Shown here: positions 51,636 through 59,473 of the stretch, piece by piece
Numbering within the stretch: the stretch's first letter is position 1
Layout of the letters: the number at the start of each line of letters is the position of its first letter
Assembly: GCA_019636735.1 (NCBI GenBank)
Contig: JAHBWY010000001.1
Coordinates: forward strand, 310,001 to 374,000
Length of the DNA: 64,000 nucleotides
Direction: 5' to 3'
Origin: Phycisphaeraceae bacterium
GTDB taxonomy: Bacteria > Planctomycetota > Phycisphaerae > Phycisphaerales > SM1A02
The notes under the pieces: generated by a model
Databases searched by the model: none
What the model was told of the DNA's origin: nothing
Seen by the model: only the letters and a program-made list of their open reading frames with translations
Program-made: the position numbers and the translations under genes

Positions 51636-52562
51636 TCAGAAGAGGCCCGAAATCTGGTCGACAATGGAGCCGCTCGAAGTGAAGGCCCGCTTCAAGGACT
51701 CGCTCGCATCCGGGGGTGCTTGCGTCGACATCGTCTTAATGGACCGCAGCACCGGCGAGAGTTGGCGGCCGTAATCCGGCCTCGCGGCGGCTGGCATATC
51801 GATCACCTGACGGCGGATTCCCACCAGCGTCCGCTGCACGGCACGCATGACCTCTGGCGTGGTCTTGGCCAATTCGATCTGTCGCTGGAGCACACGGATG
51901 AGCTCCCCGCGCACCGTCTCGAGGTTCTGCGGCGGCAGGCGCCACCCCGCCTGGAAGGTCAGCGCCGAAGCCAGTTCGGCCAAGGCGACCCATGAGGTCT
52001 CGCGGTCGGCCGCTTCACGGGTCTTTCTGGCCAGTGCATCGGCCTGCGCTGGGTTGAGCGAGTAGGGGGGGGTCGGTGCGCCGAGGGTGCGGCAGGCGTG
52101 GGCGAGGAAACGAGCCGCCGCGATGCGGACCGCTTCTCGGGGTTGGTTGAGCGGGCTCGCGTTGTCGGCGAGCTCTTCGAGCGACTCGGCCGTCAGCAGG
52201 AACGGAAGCACGGAGAGCGCGTTGACGGCTCGGAACTCGTCGTCGCTCTTGAAGAAGTCCCGCAGCTTGGCTCGAACCGCGTCGGCGTAGGCACGGCGGA
52301 AGATGTCGGTGACACCAGGCGTTCGCGGAGGCTGAACGAGGTCCTGTCGCCCACGGCTCACATCGGCGGGGTTGGAACTCTTGAGGAGAGCCACCTGCGC
52401 TTCAACGCATCGGTCGATGGCCGATCGTTCAGCGTCGGTCAGTGCGCGCGAGGCCGTGACGATGTCACGAGGAATCGGGCACTGCGCCGTCGCCATGGCG
52501 GCGGGGAGGAGCACTGCCGCGAAGGTCAGCAGGGACGCACGAATCGGCAGGAAAAGCCGCAT
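51636..52562 (-). CDS. Secreted helical protein of unknown function
   Basis: 308 residues from the ATG at 52562, which starts a signal peptide (MRLFLPIRASLLTFAAVLL, cleavage near ATA-QC). The mature part is almost entirely helical with HEAT-like repetition (RVSRGRQDLV, AVRIAAARFLAHA). I do not recognise the family. Upstream, on the opposite strand, is another secreted repeat protein 180 bp away. Probably periplasmic. Confidence 0.7.
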   Translation of the reverse strand: MRLFLPIRASLLTFAAVLLPAAMATAQCPIPRDIVTASRALTDAERSAIDRCVEAQVALLKSSNPADVSRGRQDLVQPPRTPGVTDIFRRAYADAVRAKLRDFFKSDDEFRAVNALSVLPFLLTAESLEELADNASPLNQPREAVRIAAARFLAHACRTLGAPTPPYSLNPAQADALARKTREAADRETSWVALAELASALTFQAGWRLPPQNLETVRGELIRVLQRQIELAKTTPEVMRAVQRTLVGIRRQVIDMPAAARPDYGRQLSPVLRSIKTMSTQAPPDASESLKRAFTSSGSIVDQISGLF

Positions 52563-52740
52563 GAGAAGAGCGGGAACCGTATCGGGGGGACCCCCTTCTG
52601 TCAACGCATCGCCCCCGGACCCCGTGACCGCGGACCTCACCGTGAATGGGCCCCGGACCCATTGAGCCGCCGGGTTCATGGCCGACGATCGTCGGTGTCG
52701 CGAGGCCCATCCCGAGCCGCTCGCGCCCGCGCGGGGTCTG

Positions 52741-55398
52741 ATGCACTTTCCTAGACTCCGATCGATGAACGCGTTGCTCGTTGCAGGCCTCGCGGCGGCA
52801 TTGACCTTCCAGGGTGGTCAGGAGCTACCGCCGTCGGCTGCTCCCGGCGCCGCCAATCGGGGGCTGGATGACAATCAGCAGGGACGCGCACCGGCAGGCG
52901 ACGCTGGCTCGATCGACGGGTCCACCGCACCACAGGCTCCGGCCGCGCTCGACGCGGGCACGGCGAGCGGTGAGATCACTGACCCGGGCCCCGAGATTCC
53001 TGCGATTGACGCCCCGCGCGCCACTCCAGAGGCCCTTGAGGCGATGACGACAGCCTTCAAGCCTCTGCTTGCCGAAGCGTGGCTCCGTGAGTTGATCCTG
53101 ACGCTCGGTGCGGCCGATGTCGGACCGGAGAGCTTCGAACCCGCCATCGATCTTGCCCTCGCTGCTGCGGAACTTCAACCGGAGGATGTTGAAGTCTGGC
53201 GCGTCCTGCTGATTGCCGCGCGAATCGCGGAGCCGGGTGTGCCCCGTGCCGCAGACCTTGAGCGTCGGGCCGTCACTCAGATTGCTCGTCTTGATCCAAG
53301 GGACCAGGTGGCGCAGCTTCTTCGCATTGTCCAAGCGGTGCAGACTTTTGAGACGGCGGACGAGCGCCTCGCCGCATTCCGCAAGCTGCTGACGCCGGAA
53401 TCTCGACAGATTCTTGGGCCCGGGCTCGCCTCGCGCATCGCGTTTGAGCAGGCGTTGCTTGAGAGCCGCATCGGCGACACCGACGCCTTTGCCCGTTCGC
53501 TTGCCGAGGCGGTGTCGCTCGACCCCGCCTTCCCCGCGGCGACGGAGCTTGCCGCAGGTTTCTTCGCGGGTCGCGTGAATGACCCCGCTGCGGCGGCTGA
53601 GCTGCTCGTCGCGGCGATCGTCGCCAATCCGACGAATCGCGCCACCTATGTCGACCTCGCGGCCATTCTCATGGCCGAGGGCGCCTATCGATCGGCGGTC
53701 CGCATCCTGCGCCTCGCGCTCATCATCGCCGAGGGAGTCTCGATGGAGGCGACCAATGACATCACCTGCGACCTGGCGCTGGCGCTCTGGGGCGCGGGCG
53801 ACCCGACTGCGGCCATGACGCTGGTGCGGAACAGGATTGATCGGCTCGATGATGAGTATCGACGAGTCATGTTTCGCTTCGAGCGAGGCATGCCCGAACG
53901 GGAGTTGGACCTCCAGCGGGCACCACTCTCCACGCTGATGGCGGCGCTGTGGGCGACCTTGGCGCAGGCCACCGACTCGCCTGACATGGAGCGGGCGATG
54001 GCGCGCATGGCCATCAACTACTCCGCTCGCGCGGAACGCTTCGCGAGACTCCCCGATGGAGGCGTGCGTCAGCTGGCCGAACTCTCGATCGACAACGCCT
54101 GGACCACACTGCTTCTTGGCGGCGACACCGCGCTCGTGCCGCAGTTGGTCCTGACGGCCAACACCGCGGTGCCGATGGAGGATGACGCACTCAACCGCTT
54201 TGTCGGATGGCAACGCTTTCGCTCGGGCGATTTCGAGGGCGCCATCGAAGCGCTCGCGCCACTGGCACCGAACGACAACATGGCGCGGCTCGGGCTCGGA
54301 CTCGCCAAGGTCGCCCACGGCGATGAACGCGATGGCGCGCGAGAGATCCTCGCCGTCGCCAATGCCGAGCGAGGCACTGCGTTGGGCCTCTTCGCCGCAG
54401 ACCGTCTCTTCTCGCTGATTCAGGCGCGACCGGGCCCGGGGCCGGCAGCCGCCGGGCTCGATGCGGCGGTGGCGCAGTTGCCGCAGGGCTTCGATCGGTT
54501 CATTGAGTCGGCGTCGGGCGCGATCGGGATCACGATCGAGCCCGAGAAGATCCGATACGAGGCGTTTGAAACCGTGCGATTCCGGGTGACCATCACGAAC
54601 CGCAGCCAGTTGACGCTGGCCATCGATCCGGTCGGTCCGATTCAGTCGCGCGCCGCATGCTCGGTGACCGTGAGCACCATCGGACTCGAGTCGAAGCCGC
54701 TGCCACCCGCGCTCATTCCCATCGATCGCCGGCTCGAGCTTGCCCCGCGCGAGAGCATGACCTTCACTTACAACGCCTCGCTCACCGCGTTGGGGGTCGT
54801 GCTGGCGACTCGTCCGCAAACGGGAGCGACCGTCGTCGCTCGCTGCGTCGTGAACCCCATTCCGGCCGATCCGCGAGTCAGAGTCGGTTTCATGGGCCGC
54901 GACATCGAGAGCCCTACAGTCCGAATCGATGGTGTGCGGCTCGATGCCGCGTGGCTTGACGAGACATGGGCCGCCGTGCGGCAGCCCGAATCGCTGCTTG
55001 ACCCTCGACGGCTGGTGCTGCTAAGTCACGCGTTGCTGCTTCGCGAAGATGTCATGAACCGGCCTCGCATGCAGGAGCTCGCCGATCAATGGACGGAGCT
55101 TGCCGAAGCGTGGAAGCGGCTGCCTCCCGTGGCCCAATCGTGGGTGATCATGCTCCTGCCTCATGGTGAAGCGAGCCAGACCTTCTTCGACATTGCGGCC
55201 TCGTCGAGTGACCCGGCGGTCCTGACTTCCCTCTTGCTTCGGCATGTCCGCGGACCGCGCGACGCGCTGCTCGATGTTGGTCGACGGCATCCCGATGAGC
55301 GTCTTGGTCGTCTGGCCGAAGCGGTGCAGAAGACGATCGAGCGGCGCCTTGAAGATCGACAGCGCGACTTCGGGCTCGGCGATCAGCCGGCGCCGTGA
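52741..55398 (+). CDS. Secreted TPR/helical-repeat protein
   Basis: 885 residues from the ATG at 52741 (an ATG at 52765 is nearly as good). A signal peptide near 9-24 is followed by a Pro/Ala/Gln linker (to about 95) and then a long TPR-like solenoid (about 95-600) with repeats such as AELLVAAIVANPTNRATYVDLA. A beta-sandwich-like segment (about 600-720, containing FETVRFRVTITNRSQLTLAI) and a further helical part end the protein. It likely scaffolds an envelope process. It overlaps the converging flippase gene by 16 bp. Confidence 0.8.
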   Translation: MHFPRLRSMNALLVAGLAAALTFQGGQELPPSAAPGAANRGLDDNQQGRAPAGDAGSIDGSTAPQAPAALDAGTASGEITDPGPEIPAIDAPRATPEALEAMTTAFKPLLAEAWLRELILTLGAADVGPESFEPAIDLALAAAELQPEDVEVWRVLLIAARIAEPGVPRAADLERRAVTQIARLDPRDQVAQLLRIVQAVQTFETADERLAAFRKLLTPESRQILGPGLASRIAFEQALLESRIGDTDAFARSLAEAVSLDPAFPAATELAAGFFAGRVNDPAAAAELLVAAIVANPTNRATYVDLAAILMAEGAYRSAVRILRLALIIAEGVSMEATNDITCDLALALWGAGDPTAAMTLVRNRIDRLDDEYRRVMFRFERGMPERELDLQRAPLSTLMAALWATLAQATDSPDMERAMARMAINYSARAERFARLPDGGVRQLAELSIDNAWTTLLLGGDTALVPQLVLTANTAVPMEDDALNRFVGWQRFRSGDFEGAIEALAPLAPNDNMARLGLGLAKVAHGDERDGAREILAVANAERGTALGLFAADRLFSLIQARPGPGPAAAGLDAAVAQLPQGFDRFIESASGAIGITIEPEKIRYEAFETVRFRVTITNRSQLTLAIDPVGPIQSRAACSVTVSTIGLESKPLPPALIPIDRRLELAPRESMTFTYNASLTALGVVLATRPQTGATVVARCVVNPIPADPRVRVGFMGRDIESPTVRIDGVRLDAAWLDETWAAVRQPESLLDPRRLVLLSHALLLREDVMNRPRMQELADQWTELAEAWKRLPPVAQSWVIMLLPHGEASQTFFDIAASSSDPAVLTSLLLRHVRGPRDALLDVGRRHPDERLGRLAEAVQKTIERRLEDRQRDFGLGDQPAP

Positions 55399-56510
55399 GA
55401 TTCCCGAGCGATCCTCGCGGCGGCTGACTGTGCCTGCATGCGCTCGGCGAGCGCTGAGCGCAAGCGTCGGATGATGCCCCGCGACGCAACGAGCCCGGCG
55501 GGCACAAAGAAGATCAGCTCCGCAGCGCGACCGACGAGCTCCGCGGCGAGGCCCGCCTCAACGGACACACCGGCGAGCGGCGTGGCGAGCAGGCCCACCG
55601 CCCACTCGCGGATTCCAAGACCGTTGCCGATGAATGGCACCAGGTTCGCGAGCATGGCCACGCAGGCGAATGCGAGCGCGGTCGAGGGTGAGATCTCCTG
55701 GCCGACGAGGGCAAAGCACGCCCACGCGCGGAGCGCCCAGAGCAGCAAGTCGAGCCACCGGGCGAGCAGGGCGAACGCAAAGGGACGAAGGCTCGGCCAT
55801 GGCAGGAGCGGGAGCGCGAGGAGCCCGGCGAGGAGCGGCAGCCACCACGCGTGCGCCTCGGACCCTGTGAAGCGCATCTGCCGATGGACCAGCCAGAGGG
55901 AGCCCGCGAGCATCACCACTGCCGTGAGGCTCACCATCGTCGCCTCGGCAATCGAGAGCACGCTCTGCTGCACCTTGATGCGATTGACGAGGTGGTGATA
56001 CGCCACGCGTCCGGCAAGCCCGGGCTGAAGCGGAAGGAAGTTGCCCAGCGTGCTCGCGCAGACGAGCCGGAACATCTCGCCGAACTCAACGCGACCGAAG
56101 CGCCGGATGAGGACCAGCATGGCGATGGTCGTGAGCATCGTCGTGCCCACCACGGCGGCGAGGAGCGCCCCGAGCGCCGCGGGTGAAGGCGACGCGAGCG
56201 CCGAGAGCGCTCGGCCGAACTCGTTGCCGCGCGTCAGGACCACCGCGAAAGCGGCGAGCACCAGCAGTCCGCCGGTGATGGCACCCGCCAGCCGGAGCTT
56301 CTTGCGAATTGACCGATCGACCGGAGTGGCCCAGACGCCGGGGTCGTCGGGAGCCGTCACCTGCGCCGGCGGCGCGGGCATGGGATGCGCCGGTGAAGGG
56401 GAAGCACCGAAGCCGTGCGGCAGAGGCGCTCGGCTCGCGCTCGGGTCCGCGGACGCGCCCTGCTGCGGATCTCCTGGGGCGGGAGATGCGGGTTCGTTGC
56501 TCTCAGGCAT
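55383..56510 (-). CDS. LPG-synthase-type (UPF0104) multi-TM membrane protein
   Basis: 375 residues: a Pro/Ala-rich N-terminal ~65 residues, then about seven to eight TMs of the lysylphosphatidylglycerol synthase transmembrane family (LNFLPLQPGLAGRVAYHHLV-like loop 'LPLQPGLAGRVAYH'; LVPFIGNGLGIREWAVG). Members flip lipids or act on isoprenoid/lipid carriers. The family-2 glycosyltransferase stop overlaps its start region by 8 bp on the same strand, suggesting lipid-linked glycan or glycolipid work. Its 3' end overlaps the convergent TPR gene by 16 bp. Confidence 0.85.
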   Translation of the reverse strand: MPESNEPASPAPGDPQQGASADPSASRAPLPHGFGASPSPAHPMPAPPAQVTAPDDPGVWATPVDRSIRKKLRLAGAITGGLLVLAAFAVVLTRGNEFGRALSALASPSPAALGALLAAVVGTTMLTTIAMLVLIRRFGRVEFGEMFRLVCASTLGNFLPLQPGLAGRVAYHHLVNRIKVQQSVLSIAEATMVSLTAVVMLAGSLWLVHRQMRFTGSEAHAWWLPLLAGLLALPLLPWPSLRPFAFALLARWLDLLLWALRAWACFALVGQEISPSTALAFACVAMLANLVPFIGNGLGIREWAVGLLATPLAGVSVEAGLAAELVGRAAELIFFVPAGLVASRGIIRRLRSALAERMQAQSAAARIARESHGAG

Positions 56511-57333
56511 GAACCCCCCGTACGGCCGCCTCGCTCAGGCCGATCTCCGCGCGCGTCGTACCCCGTTTCCGTGTGGCTTCAAGTCGCTCCAGGTTCTCTC
56601 CCTCGAAGCGCCGGTCATGTTCGTGGTGCCAGAGATGAAGCACGGTGGTGGCGCCCCCGGCCCGTCGCACCCGCACGCCGGCGTTGATGAGGCGAATGGC
56701 GAGGTCGCTATCTTCGTAGCCCCAGCCGACGAAGCGCTCGTCAAAGCCGTTCACCCGCTCGAAGTCACTCCGCCAGATGGCGAGATTGCAGCTTCGCACG
56801 CTGCGCCACTCGCTTGATGAAGGCCCGGCAGCCATCGACCACGGGGTGTGCGCAAGGCCACGCCATCGATTCACATCGCCACGCAGTCTGGCGCGCAGCC
56901 AGGCCAATCCACCCCAGGTGTGAACCGGCAGGGAGTCGCGCAACACGCGCTCCGAAAAGGCCTGTGTCAGCAGTGCTCGGCTTCCGCGCGCGAGCGTGCC
57001 CTGCGTCGCGGCAGCGGCGTGACCTGCCACGAAGTGCGGTCTCGGAATGCAGTCACCGTCAAGGAAGATGAGCCGATCGGCGGAGCTGCCTGCTGCGGCG
57101 CGATTGCGGATCGCGCCAGCGCGGAAGCCCTCGTCGGGATGCCAGACATGATGGAGTCGCCCCTCGAACCGTGGCGCGAATGAGTCGACCAGGCGGCGCG
57201 TCGCCTCGCCACTGCCGTCATCGGCGACATGTACCTCGAAGGAAGGGGCCCCGCGCTGCACGAGCAGACCGGCAAGCACCGCACCGAGCGCATCGGGTCG
57301 GTTGTAGGTCGTCACGATCACCGCGTGATGCAT
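56503..57333 (-). CDS. Family-2 glycosyltransferase
   Basis: 276 residues from the ATG at 57333 (GGAG six bases upstream). It has the GT-A fold of family 2: opening VIVTTYNRPDALGAVLAGLL, nucleotide/metal motif FLDGDCIPRPHF (DGD) and the acceptor motif NGFDERFVGWGYEDSDLAIR, with the Glu-Asp catalytic base region. It adds a sugar from a UDP/GDP donor to an unknown acceptor in the cytoplasm or at the membrane. It is coupled to the flippase-like gene (8-bp overlap). Confidence 0.9.
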   Translation of the reverse strand: MHHAVIVTTYNRPDALGAVLAGLLVQRGAPSFEVHVADDGSGEATRRLVDSFAPRFEGRLHHVWHPDEGFRAGAIRNRAAAGSSADRLIFLDGDCIPRPHFVAGHAAAATQGTLARGSRALLTQAFSERVLRDSLPVHTWGGLAWLRARLRGDVNRWRGLAHTPWSMAAGPSSSEWRSVRSCNLAIWRSDFERVNGFDERFVGWGYEDSDLAIRLINAGVRVRRAGGATTVLHLWHHEHDRRFEGENLERLEATRKRGTTRAEIGLSEAAVRGVHA

Positions 57334-57374
57334 GTCGCTCTCCGCTCGGCGGCGTCGGAACCCCGCGCGACGCC

Positions 57375-57917
57375 TCACTCGGCCGAAATGCCGAGATCAC
57401 GGACCGTGAAGAGGGCGTCGAAGGTGAGCCCGGCCCGTTCGACATTCTCGCGAGCGCCCTCGAGGCGATCGATCGTCGCGATCACATGCGTGACGATCGC
57501 GCCCGCGCCGCGAAGCACCTCAACCGCCTCGAGCGCCTGGCCACCGGTGGTAGCGACATCCTCGAGCAGCACCATGCGATCGCCGGCGCGGATGGCCCCC
57601 TCAAGTTGCTTCGCCGTGCCATAGTCCTTCTTCGCGTTCCGTACGAAAACACATGGCAGGTCACACGCAAGGCTCGTCGCGCTGACGAGCGGAATGCCAC
57701 CAAGTTCGGCACCCGCGATCCTCACCGTGCCCGCGGGAAGGCGCGCGGCAAAGAGGAGCGCAAGGTTGCGCAGGATCTCCGGCTGCGTGGAGAAGAGGTA
57801 CTTGTCGAGGTAAAAGCTGCTGGTTCGGCCGCTCCGCAGTGTGAAGGTTCCGCGAAGGAGCGATGCGTCGGCGATCCGCCGGGCGAGCGCGCCGCGATCG
57901 ACTCGATCGGCCGTCAT
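57375..57917 (-). CDS. pyrE: Orotate phosphoribosyltransferase
   Basis: 180 residues from the ATG at 57917, chosen because it gives the usual short N-terminus before LARRIADASLLRG; the ATG at 57962 adds a low-complexity 15-residue extension. PRPP-binding motif MVLLEDVATTGGQAL and the substrate loop VRNAKKDYGTAKQLEG are intact. It makes OMP from orotate and PRPP in pyrimidine synthesis. It is divergent from the GH57 gene (114-bp gap). Confidence 0.92.
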   Translation of the reverse strand: MTADRVDRGALARRIADASLLRGTFTLRSGRTSSFYLDKYLFSTQPEILRNLALLFAARLPAGTVRIAGAELGGIPLVSATSLACDLPCVFVRNAKKDYGTAKQLEGAIRAGDRMVLLEDVATTGGQALEAVEVLRGAGAIVTHVIATIDRLEGARENVERAGLTFDALFTVRDLGISAE

Positions 57918-58031
57918 CGTGGCCGTGGCCGAAGCAGGGGATGGAATCCGACAGTCGCTCATGGTGGTGATTCCGGCAAGGGGCTCGCCAGCGGCTCCGT
58001 GGATGACCGAGGAGGGTAGCATCTTCGCTCC

Positions 58032-59243
58032 ATGGCCTCGGTGTGCTTCTACTTCCAGGTCCACCAGCCCTATCGATTGCGGCGTTACTCCGTCTTCGAC
58101 AGCGATCCCTTCTACTTCGACAACGAAGCGAACGAGCGGATCCTTCGCAAGGTGGCGGACAAGTGCTATCGCCCGGCCACGCAGAAGATTCTCGATCTGG
58201 TGCGGCGCCATGAAGGGCGCTTTCGCGTCAGTTACTCGATCACGACCACCGCGCTCGACCAGCTTCGCGCGTGGGCGCCGGATGTCATCGAGATCTTCCA
58301 GAGGCTTGGCGACACGGGGGCGTGCGAGTTTCTGGGCGAGACGAGTCATCACAGCCTGAGCTTTCTCTTCTCTCGCGACGAGTTCAGCGAGCAGGTTCGG
58401 ATGCACGACGAGACGATCCGCCAGCTCTTCGGCCAGACGCCGCGCGTCTTCAGGAACACGGAGCTCATCTTCAACAATGAGCTTGCTGGCCACATCGCGT
58501 GGATGGGGCAGCACCGCGCCGTCATCTGCGAAGGCGTGGAGCGGCTCCTCGGCTTCCGCAGCCCGAACTATGTCTATGTGCCGCCGCCCGATGCAACGCC
58601 CGCCGGGCACTCGCCAGTGCGGTTGCTGCTCAAGAACCATCGCCTCAGTGATGACATCGCATTCCGCTTCGGGCAGCGCTCATGGAAGGAGTGGCCGCTG
58701 ACGGCGGAGAAGTTCGCGCAGTGGGTCAACCTCATCAACGGCGACGGCTTCGTCTGCAATCTCTTCATGGACTACGAGACGCTCGGAGAGCACCAGTGGG
58801 CCGACACGGGCATCTTCGAGTTTCTCGACGCCCTGCCGGAGAAGGTCTTCGATGTGAACCCGGGTCACAACGACTTCTTGACGCCGAGTCAGGTGATCGA
58901 CTGCTACAAGCCCATCGGTGAGTACAGCTCGGAGAAGTTCATCAGCTGGGCCGACACGGAGCGAGATCTCTCCGCATGGCTGGGCAATCCGCTTCAGGAC
59001 AACGCGGTGGCGGAGCTCTACAAGCTCGAAGCGCCGGTGAAGGCGAAGCATGCGGCGGGTGATCCGTACATCCTCGAGGATTGGCGGAAGCTCACCACCA
59101 GCGATCACCTCTACTACATGTGCACCAAGTACTGGGCCGATGGTGATGTGCACAAGTACTTCTCCCCCTACGACAGCCCGTACGACGCGTACATCAACTT
59201 CATGAGCGTCATCGACAACCTCCGCGTGCGCGCCGAGGGGTGA
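58032..59243 (+). CDS. Glycoside hydrolase family 57 alpha-amylase-like enzyme
   Basis: 403 residues. Opens FYFQVHQPYRLRRYSVFD, the GH57 N-terminal signature; the catalytic nucleophile is Glu144 in RNTELIFNN and the acid/base Asp247 in FMDYETLGEH. It acts on alpha-glucans (alpha-amylase or 4-alpha-glucanotransferase). No signal peptide, so it probably works on cytoplasmic glycogen. The end is well conserved (KYFSPYDSPYDAYINFM). The 215 bp downstream up to 59473 contains only the start region of the next gene and no terminator I can support. Confidence 0.92.
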   Translation: MASVCFYFQVHQPYRLRRYSVFDSDPFYFDNEANERILRKVADKCYRPATQKILDLVRRHEGRFRVSYSITTTALDQLRAWAPDVIEIFQRLGDTGACEFLGETSHHSLSFLFSRDEFSEQVRMHDETIRQLFGQTPRVFRNTELIFNNELAGHIAWMGQHRAVICEGVERLLGFRSPNYVYVPPPDATPAGHSPVRLLLKNHRLSDDIAFRFGQRSWKEWPLTAEKFAQWVNLINGDGFVCNLFMDYETLGEHQWADTGIFEFLDALPEKVFDVNPGHNDFLTPSQVIDCYKPIGEYSSEKFISWADTERDLSAWLGNPLQDNAVAELYKLEAPVKAKHAAGDPYILEDWRKLTTSDHLYYMCTKYWADGDVHKYFSPYDSPYDAYINFMSVIDNLRVRAEG

Positions 59244-59473
59244 TTGCTCGTCGCGCCGCGGTTCGATGGCGATCAGTGGAGATCAACACGGAGCAACGGT
59301 CGGAGTTGTCCGCTGCACGCGGCTTCGTGAACGCTCGCACGGACCTCGATCGAGTCTCGCCACATTGTGATTGCGGGGTGACGCGCGAGTCGGTACCGTC
59401 AGGCGCGTCGATCGCGTGCTGAAGCTCGGATGTCGCCCGACTCGGCGCGCGACAGGCGGTGGAGGGTTCGGCC

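Noticed and set aside
52825..54819. 664-residue minus-strand frame over the TPR gene
   Set aside because: Antisense shadow; Arg-rich composition typical of such frames in GC-rich DNA.
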